Source of the DNA: Nonomuraea basaltis
GTDB lineage: Bacteria > Actinomycetota > Actinomycetes > Streptosporangiales > Streptosporangiaceae
Direction of reading: 5' to 3'
NCBI RefSeq assembly: GCF_005893125.1
Contig: NZ_VCJS01000052.1
Span: 1-64,000, forward strand
DNA length: 64,000 nt
Part shown: piece after piece, positions 58,552 to 64,000 of the stretch
How positions within the stretch are numbered: position 1 is the stretch's first letter
Layout: every line of letters starts with the position of its first letter
Notes under the pieces: generated by a model
What the model was told of the DNA's origin: nothing
The model's database searches: none
What the model saw: only the letters and a program-made list of their open reading frames with translations
Position numbers and translations under genes: made by a program

Positions 58552-59804
58552 GAGACCTTCTTGGCCTGGTCCGTCCAGAAGGCGTCCCACGACTTGAGCA
58601 CCTCGGCGACGGTCTTCTTACCGGTGAGCAGCGCCTGGACGTCGCGGTCGGAGTCGACGCCGAACTGGCTCCAGCCCGGGTAGTCCACGGGCCTGATCGT
58701 GATCACCTGCTTCGGGTCCTGCTGGGCCGCCAGGTACGCCTTCCACGCGCCCTGCGAGAACTGCGGGTCGCTCTGCGCCTGCTTGGAGATCGGGATGAGC
58801 GAGTTGCCCTTGGCGAAGGCGATGCTCTGCTTGGCCTCCGACAGGAACTGCACCAGCTTGACCGCCTCCTTCGGGTGCGTGGTGAAGGAGGTGGCGCCCC
58901 AGCCGGCGAAGCCGACGGGCTGGAAGGCGTACCCGGTGGGGCCCTTGGGGATGGGGGCGGTGGACCAGGCCGTGACGCCGCTGTCCTCGACCGTCTTGAT
59001 CACCTCCGGGTCCTGGATGAGCATGCCGGTGACGCCCGAGGTGAAGCCCTGGACCATCTCGGGGTAGCCCCAGGACACCGAGTCCGGCGGCGACGCCTCC
59101 TTGAAGATCTTGACGTAGAGGTCCATGGCCTGGGCGGCCTCGGGGGTCGAGAAGATGGTCCGCTTGTCCTTCAGGAAGAAGGACTTCTCGGGGTTGAGAG
59201 CCTCGCCGTTGTACGCGCTGATCATCATCACCGCGTAGTCGGCGCCGCCCTTGCCGCCCCGGAACGAGTAGCCGTAGCGGTCCCCCGTGGTCATCTTCTT
59301 GCCGGCCTCGTAGAGCTCCTCCCAGGTGGTCGGAGGCTGGGCCATGCCGAAGTCCGTACGGTAGAACAGCGTGCGCTGGTAGAACCCGTACGGGATCAAG
59401 TAGGGCTTGCCCCCGACCTCGACCGCCTTCTTCTGGGCCAGCTCGGTCAGGTCCGACCAGCCCGGCCAGTCCGTGGTGGGCAGCTCGGCCAGCCAGCCGT
59501 TGTTGGAGAACGACTTGGCCGTGTGGTCGCGTACCTCCAGCACGTCCAGGTCCTTCTTGGTCTGCAGGATCTGGGTGATCTTCTGGTCGGCGCTGTCGAG
59601 CGGCGGCGAGATGAGCTCGACCGTGACGCCCGGGTTGGCCTTCTCGAAGTCGGCGATGAGGGATTTGATGAGCTTCGTGCGTTCGGGACTGGTCAGACTC
59701 TCGATCATGCGGAGCCGTACCTCTCCCGAGGACGACGAGCCGGAGCCGCAACCCGCGAGCACCAGCGTGGCGGCGACCGCGGTCGCCAGGAGGGGCTTTC
59801 TCAT
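58548..59804 (-). CDS. Sugar ABC transporter substrate-binding lipoprotein
   Basis: The 418-residue protein begins MRKPLLATAVAATLVLAGC, a lipoprotein signal with lipobox LAGC, so it is anchored outside the membrane. The rest is a family 1 solute-binding protein (FEKANPGVTVELISPPLDSA, PEMVQGFTSGVTGMLIQDPE). Start at ATG 59804 after GGGAGG. First gene of the importer operon, downstream of three GACAGCGC elements. The ligand is probably an oligosaccharide released by the exported fucosidases; inference from context. Confidence 0.92.
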   Translation of the reverse strand: MRKPLLATAVAATLVLAGCGSGSSSSGEVRLRMIESLTSPERTKLIKSLIADFEKANPGVTVELISPPLDSADQKITQILQTKKDLDVLEVRDHTAKSFSNNGWLAELPTTDWPGWSDLTELAQKKAVEVGGKPYLIPYGFYQRTLFYRTDFGMAQPPTTWEELYEAGKKMTTGDRYGYSFRGGKGGADYAVMMISAYNGEALNPEKSFFLKDKRTIFSTPEAAQAMDLYVKIFKEASPPDSVSWGYPEMVQGFTSGVTGMLIQDPEVIKTVEDSGVTAWSTAPIPKGPTGYAFQPVGFAGWGATSFTTHPKEAVKLVQFLSEAKQSIAFAKGNSLIPISKQAQSDPQFSQGAWKAYLAAQQDPKQVITIRPVDYPGWSQFGVDSDRDVQALLTGKKTVAEVLKSWDAFWTDQAKKVS

Positions 59805-59827
59805 GGGGGGTGCCTCCCGCGTGTTCA

Positions 59828-59876
59828 GACAGCGCCCCGGTTCGGGACAGCGCCTGGCTTCATGGACAGCGCTGTC
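59828..59876. promoter_or_regulatory. LacI-type operator and half-sites upstream of the ABC importer operon
   Basis: GACAGCGCTGTC (59865-59876) is a perfect 12-bp palindrome with the CG-centred core typical of LacI operators. The half-site GACAGCGC also occurs at 59828-59835 and 59846-59853, spaced 18-19 bases. They lie 24-72 bases before the binding-protein start. The LacI regulator at 61054 is the likely ligand. Confidence 0.65.
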
Positions 59877-59878
59877 AG

Positions 59879-61042
59879 TCACGCTAGGCGACCGACACCT
59901 TCCAGCGCTAGACCGAGGTCCTTGATCAATGTGTCGGCGGCCTCCAGGCCGACCGAGAGGCGGACGAGGCCGACCGGGATGCCCATGGTGGCCCGCACGC
60001 TCTCCTCGGTGGACAGCGCGGGCGCGTTCACCAGGCTCTCGAAGCCACCCCAGGACACGCCGATCCTGAAATGCCGCAATTTATCGAGAAAAATCGCGAC
60101 CTCTTCCCGCGATTCGGTCGCCAGCTCGATGCTGAACAGGCTCGAGAACCCCGACATCTGCCGCACGGCGATCGCATGTCCCGGATGCGACGGCAGCCCG
60201 GGATGGTTGACCGCGCGCACCGCCGGATGATCCTTCAGGAACGCCGCCACCGCCAGGCCCCGCTCCTGATGGGCCTCCATCCGCACGGGCAGCGTCCGCA
60301 AGCCCTTGATCACCTTGGCCGCGTCGTGCGGCGACATCGCGGCCCCGTAGAGCTGGTACTCGGTCAGCGCCAGCGGCCTGATCAGCCGCGACGGCCCTGT
60401 CACGACGCCGCCGACGAGATCGCTGTGGCCCCCGATGTACTTCGACAGCGAGTGCACGACCAGATCGACGCCCATCGTCAGCGGCTTCTGGAAGATCGGC
60501 GTGGACCAGGTGTTGTCCATCACCGTCACCAGCCCCCGCTCCCGAGCCCACCCGGTCACCTCGGCGATGTCGACGACGGCGTAGGCCATGTAGGAGGGCG
60601 ACTCGAAGTAGAGTAGGCGCGTGTCCGCCCTGATAGCGCTGTCACAGCCGTCGACATCCTGGACGTGCGTATGCGTGACGCCGAACTTCTCCAGGTAGCG
60701 CAGGAACTGCGTGGTCGGCCCGTACACCGCGCCGAGCACCAGCACGTGGTCGCCGGCCGACACGAGCGAGGAGATGGTCGCCGAGATGGCACCCATGCCC
60801 GACCCGAAACATTTGGCCCGCTCTCCCCGCTCCAGCGCGGCCAGCTTACGCTGGGCGAGATCAACCGTCGGGTTGGTCCCCCGCCAGTAGACGTACCGCT
60901 CGTCCTCGTTCCTGACCGCCTCGCCCAGCTCCTCCGCGGTCGCGAACGTGAACAGCGAGTTCTCGAACACCGGCGGGTTGACCGCGCCCAGCACCCAAGG
61001 CTCGTCCTCACCCAACCGGCCACAGATCCATTCGTCATCCAT
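59879..61042 (-). CDS. PLP-dependent trans-sulfuration family enzyme (Cys/Met metabolism family)
   Basis: The 387-residue enzyme belongs to the cystathionine gamma-synthase/lyase fold: YWRGTNPTVDLAQRKLAALE near residue 50, FGSGMGAISATISSL for cofactor phosphate, VMDNTWSTPIFQKPL with the Asp that pairs with PLP nitrogen, and SLSKYIGGHSDLVGG with the PLP lysine. Family members cover gamma-synthases, beta- and gamma-lyases, so the reaction is open. Start ATG 61042. It lies 74 bases before the importer operon and 11 bases from the divergent lacI start, an unusual partner for a sugar importer. A near-operator TGATAGCGCTGTCA lies inside its coding region (60631-60644). Confidence 0.88.
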   Translation of the reverse strand: MDDEWICGRLGEDEPWVLGAVNPPVFENSLFTFATAEELGEAVRNEDERYVYWRGTNPTVDLAQRKLAALERGERAKCFGSGMGAISATISSLVSAGDHVLVLGAVYGPTTQFLRYLEKFGVTHTHVQDVDGCDSAIRADTRLLYFESPSYMAYAVVDIAEVTGWARERGLVTVMDNTWSTPIFQKPLTMGVDLVVHSLSKYIGGHSDLVGGVVTGPSRLIRPLALTEYQLYGAAMSPHDAAKVIKGLRTLPVRMEAHQERGLAVAAFLKDHPAVRAVNHPGLPSHPGHAIAVRQMSGFSSLFSIELATESREEVAIFLDKLRHFRIGVSWGGFESLVNAPALSTEESVRATMGIPVGLVRLSVGLEAADTLIKDLGLALEGVGRLA

Positions 61043-61053
61043 GGGGGCAGCGT

Positions 61054-62100
61054 ATGACAGCGACGGACCGCCGACGCCTGGAGGAGGAGCGGAGTGAGGC
61101 CACGAGCACGAACACCCGCAAGCCGACCATGGCGGACGTGGCCAGGCACGCGGGCGTGAGCCTCAAGACCGTCTCCCGGGTCGTCAACCAAGAGCCGCAC
61201 GTCAGGGCTTCGCTGCAGCAGCGGGTGCAGGCGGCGATCAGCGCGCTCGGCTACCGGCGCAACGAGGCCGCCGCCCGGCTGGCCAGGGGCGCGACCATGC
61301 TGACGCTGGGCCTGGTGATGGAGAACATCTCCAACGAGTTCTACTCGCGCCTGGCCGCCGCGGTCGAGGCGGCCGCGGCCGAGCACGAGGCGCTGGTCGT
61401 GTTCGGCTCGTACGAGGAGAGTCCGGACAAGGAGCGCATGCTGATCGAGTCCATGTACGCGCGCGGCGTGGACTCCCTGATCGTCGTCCCGTCGGCGGCC
61501 GACCACGCCTGGCTGGCCGAGCACGCGGGCCTCCGGATGGTCTTCGTGGACCGCGTGCCGCGGGGGCTGGAGTCGGCGGACGTGGTGCTGCTCGACGACG
61601 TGCGGGGCGGCCGCACGGCCACCGAGCACCTGCTCGCCCGCGGCCACGGGCGGATCGCGCTGATCTCCGACGACGACGGGGTGAGCTCTGTGCACGACCG
61701 CGCCTCCGGCTACCGCCGGGCGCTGGGGGCGGCGGGGGTGGCGGCCGACGACTCGCTGGTGGTGCACAGAGTGTTCGACCCGTGGCGGGTGTCGCACGAG
61801 GTCTCCAGGCTCCTGGACCTGCCGGACCCGCCCACGGCCTTCTTCGCCACCAACAACCGGGCCGCGATCGGGATCCTGCAGGCGCTGCGGGAGCGGCCGG
61901 AGCGGCCCGCGTACGTGGGGTTCGACGACTTCGCACTCGCCGACGTGTTCAGCCCCGGGGTGACGGTGGTCCGCTATGACGTGACCCGCCTGGCCCGCAG
62001 CGCCGTGGACCTCCTCCTGAACCCCTCACCGACGCCCCGCCGGGTGAAGGTCCCGATCGAACTGGTCGCCCGCGGCTCCGGCGAACTCCCGCCGCTCTGA
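61054..62100 (+). CDS. LacI family regulator next to the ABC importer
   Basis: The 348-residue protein has the HTH PTMADVARHAGVSLKTVSRV followed by VNQEPHV, hinge RNEAAARLARG, and a sugar-binding core (LVMENISNEFYSRLAAAVEA, TAFFATNNRAAIGILQAL, GFDDFALADVFSPGVTVV). The N-terminal ~24 residues before the HTH are Arg/Glu-rich and unusual; the ATG at 61129 would also give a complete HTH, but has no ribosome-binding site. The given start has GGGGG upstream and lies 11 bases from the divergent PLP gene start. Probable target: the GACAGCGC operator of the importer. Confidence 0.9.
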   Translation: MTATDRRRLEEERSEATSTNTRKPTMADVARHAGVSLKTVSRVVNQEPHVRASLQQRVQAAISALGYRRNEAAARLARGATMLTLGLVMENISNEFYSRLAAAVEAAAAEHEALVVFGSYEESPDKERMLIESMYARGVDSLIVVPSAADHAWLAEHAGLRMVFVDRVPRGLESADVVLLDDVRGGRTATEHLLARGHGRIALISDDDGVSSVHDRASGYRRALGAAGVAADDSLVVHRVFDPWRVSHEVSRLLDLPDPPTAFFATNNRAAIGILQALRERPERPAYVGFDDFALADVFSPGVTVVRYDVTRLARSAVDLLLNPSPTPRRVKVPIELVARGSGELPPL

Positions 62101-62150
62101 TCACATCGCTCCCCCTGCGGGAGCGGTGGTCACCCCGCTACAGTCGATCC

Positions 62151-64000
62151 GTGCCTCCTCTCGCCGCCGACCTCACCAATCTCCTTCGTAACAGGCCGGA
62201 GCTGGCCGCGGCCCCCTCGCTCGAGGTGCTCGAACGACTGCTGGCCCGGCCCGAGCCGGCCATCCCCGTCCTGCTCGACCTGGACGCCGACTGCCACACG
62301 GTCAGCCAGGCCATACAGACGGCCGGCGGCGAGACCAGCCGCGCCGAGCTGGCCGGGACGCTCCACGACCCGCACGGGCGGTTAGACGAGGTGCTGGGCA
62401 CGCTGGCCGGACGGGGCCTGATCGCGCTCGACGGCGACACCGTACGCTCGCCGCACCGCCCCGGCCTGTGGGCGCACCCGTTCGGGCTGGGCAGGCCGCT
62501 GCGCGCGTTCGAGAAGAAGCTCACGGCCGAAGCGCTGAAGGTCGTGGTGAAGGCCCTCGGCGGCCAGCCCGTGGGCCGCAAGGCCGACCTGGTGACGCGG
62601 GCCGAGGAGCTGCTGCGCGACGGCGCGTCCGTACGCGCCCGCGCGGCGCGGCTGCCGCGCCAGGCCGTCACGCTGCTGGAGTCCATGGCGTCCGGGGCGC
62701 CGGTGGTGGGCGGCGAGCAGCTCTACTACGGCTCCGTGTCCCGGACGCACCCGGTGCAACGCCTGGTCGACGCCGGGTTCGTGATCCGTGACGGCTGGGA
62801 GTACGAGATGCCCAGGGAGGTGGCGCTGGCCCTGCGCGGCGACGGCTGGAAGCCGGCGCTGACCGGGCAGCCCGACGTGCCGGCCGGGCCGCGGCCCGAG
62901 AGCGACGGCGTGAGCGCCGCGCTGGCCGCCATCGACCGCGCCGAAGCCCTGGCGGAGCTGGCCGGGACGGAGCCGGTCGCCGAGCTGAAGGCCGGCGGCG
63001 TGGGCGTCCGCGAGCTCAGGCGGCTGGCCAAGGCGCTCGGGCTTCCTGGGCAGGAGGCCGTGCTGTGGCTCGACGTCGCCCACGACGCCGACCTGATCGC
63101 TTCGGAGCAGGGCGAGCGGCTGCTCAGCACCACGCAGGTCGACGACTGGCTGGCGCGCTCCTCCCCCGCCAGGTGGCGGGTGCTGGCCGACGCCTGGCTC
63201 CGGCTGCCGCAGGCGGCCACGTACCGCGTCGTGGGCTGCTGCGAGGACCACCTGGAGCCGCTGCCGCCGCCGTACCAGTTCGAGTGCGGGGCGGGCCGGA
63301 TCCGGCGCGCGGTCCTGGAGACGCTGCGCACCCTGCCTCCAGGGCTGGGCACGGACGCCGCCGGGCTGACGGCGGCGGTGGCCTGGCGCACGCGGGCGAC
63401 CGCCGAGGCCGCGAAGGCGTCCGACGAGTTCGTCGCCGCGGCCCTGCGCGAGGGCGAGTTGCTCGGGATCGTCGCCGACGGAGCGCTGACGACCCTCGGC
63501 CGGGTCTTCTTGGACGACGGCGAAGCACATGTGCTCTTCCCTCCGCCCGCGACGACCGCGACCCTGCAGAACGATCTGACTGCGATCGTGTCCGGGACCC
63601 CCGCCCCCGACCTGGCCGCTTTCCTGAACGCCTGCGCCGACCTGGAGTCACGTGACCGGGCCAGCGTGTGGCGGTTCTCGGAGAAGACCATTCGCCGGGC
63701 GCTGGACACGGGCACGGACACCGACGCCCTGCTCGCCGGCCTGGCCCGCTTCTCGGCCAAGGCGGTGCCCCAGCCGCTGGGCTACCTCGTCACCGACACC
63801 GCACGCAAACACGGCACCATCAAGGTCGCGGCGGGGCCGTCCGTCGTGGTCGCCACCGACCCTGCCGTCATCACGGAGCTGTGCGGCTCCAGGGCTCTGC
63901 GCAAGCTGGCCCTGCGCCAGATCGCGCCGACGGTCGCGATCGGCGCCCTGCCCCCGGACGAGGCGCTGCGCCTGCTACGGCAGTCGGGCCACGCGCCGGT
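62151..64000 (+). CDS. Helicase-associated (XPB/Ssl2-like) domain protein, N-terminal 616 residues
   Basis: The frame is open from GTG 62151 to the end of the window. It begins PPLAADLTNLLRNRPELAAA, continues with winged-helix-like segments (DEVLGTLAGRGLIALDGDTV) and reaches the conserved Helicase_C_3-like region (RFSEKTIRRALDTGTD, ALLAGLARFSAKAVPQPLGY, VVVATDPAVITEL, RQIAPTVAIG). These proteins resemble the C-terminal part of XPB/Ssl2 helicases and are common in actinobacteria with no established function. TACAGT at 62139-62144 ends six bases before the GTG, so the message is probably leaderless. The C-terminus lies beyond the window. Confidence 0.85.
   Translation, partial: MPPLAADLTNLLRNRPELAAAPSLEVLERLLARPEPAIPVLLDLDADCHTVSQAIQTAGGETSRAELAGTLHDPHGRLDEVLGTLAGRGLIALDGDTVRSPHRPGLWAHPFGLGRPLRAFEKKLTAEALKVVVKALGGQPVGRKADLVTRAEELLRDGASVRARAARLPRQAVTLLESMASGAPVVGGEQLYYGSVSRTHPVQRLVDAGFVIRDGWEYEMPREVALALRGDGWKPALTGQPDVPAGPRPESDGVSAALAAIDRAEALAELAGTEPVAELKAGGVGVRELRRLAKALGLPGQEAVLWLDVAHDADLIASEQGERLLSTTQVDDWLARSSPARWRVLADAWLRLPQAATYRVVGCCEDHLEPLPPPYQFECGAGRIRRAVLETLRTLPPGLGTDAAGLTAAVAWRTRATAEAAKASDEFVAAALREGELLGIVADGALTTLGRVFLDDGEAHVLFPPPATTATLQNDLTAIVSGTPAPDLAAFLNACADLESRDRASVWRFSEKTIRRALDTGTDTDALLAGLARFSAKAVPQPLGYLVTDTARKHGTIKVAAGPSVVVATDPAVITELCGSRALRKLALRQIAPTVAIGALPPDEALRLLRQSGHAP

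Noticed and set aside
1-64000. tRNA, rRNA, riboswitch or CRISPR array
   Set aside because: I found no cloverleaf-like, conserved rRNA or regular repeat-spacer pattern; a tRNAscan/Infernal run would be decisive.

Overview
This 64 kb window is GC-rich, densely coded actinomycete chromosome. The conservon (cvnABCD-type) operon, the two-HTH MerR (TioE-like) regulator, DUF4132 proteins, Tat-exported glycosidases, many GTG/TTG starts and many genes with a -10 box only 6-7 nt before the start codon (a leaderless signature) all point to a filamentous actinobacterium. The Streptosporangiaceae (Nonomuraea-like) are my best guess; that is inference, not proof.

Left part (1-24.2 kb). The window opens in the 3' end of an ISL3-like transposase, followed by a broken helicase N-terminus. 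Next come a secreted sugar dehydrogenase with a cellulose-binding (CBM2) tail and a DUF4132 gene pair, with a relic of a second DUF4132 C-terminus lying antisense. Then a run of mostly single-gene units follows: AidB-type acyl-CoA dehydrogenase, a propeller-like protein, a glutamate-cysteine-ligase-like protein, an SDR with a divergent MmyB-type regulator, a zinc alcohol dehydrogenase, an aldo/keto reductase, PolX, a sulfite-oxidase-type molybdoenzyme, a WS/DGAT acyltransferase with a large disordered insert, two TetR regulators, an MFS exporter, an esterase and a second aldo/keto reductase.

Middle (24.2-35.9 kb). A compact diterpenoid cluster has four genes: polyprenyl diphosphate synthase, cytochrome P450, class II diterpene cyclase (DADTT motif) and class I terpene synthase (DDIAD and NDIRTFERE metal motifs). 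It abuts a four-gene conservon (histidine-kinase-like, roadblock, DUF742, small GTPase). A DUF998 membrane protein follows, whose promoter sits inside a 19-bp perfect inverted repeat, then a DUF6882-like protein and a MerR/TioE regulator beside an operator with no visible target gene.

Right part (35.9-62.1 kb). This is a glycan-degradation region. A LacI regulator (42.1-43.1 kb) lies among a six-hairpin glycosidase-like protein, a GH38 alpha-mannosidase, a ROK-kinase/SIS-isomerase fusion, a double metallo-beta-lactamase protein, a GH84 beta-N-acetylglucosaminidase and a GH36 alpha-galactosidase. Three look-alike operators precede these units. Upstream of GH36 lies a collapsed operon: a 44-codon ORF made of a binding-protein start joined to a permease-like end, then a GH1 beta-glucosidase reduced to its two ends. 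An acetate-type symporter operon, two Tat-exported GH95 alpha-L-fucosidases, a CUT1 sugar ABC transporter, a PLP trans-sulfuration-family enzyme and a second LacI regulator complete the block. The window ends inside a helicase-associated (XPB/Ssl2-like) protein.

Taken together, the right part looks like a system for exporting glycosidases, importing glycan pieces and trimming them in the cytoplasm under LacI control. The middle is a candidate specialised-metabolite locus. I see no CRISPR array, tRNA, rRNA or riboswitch.
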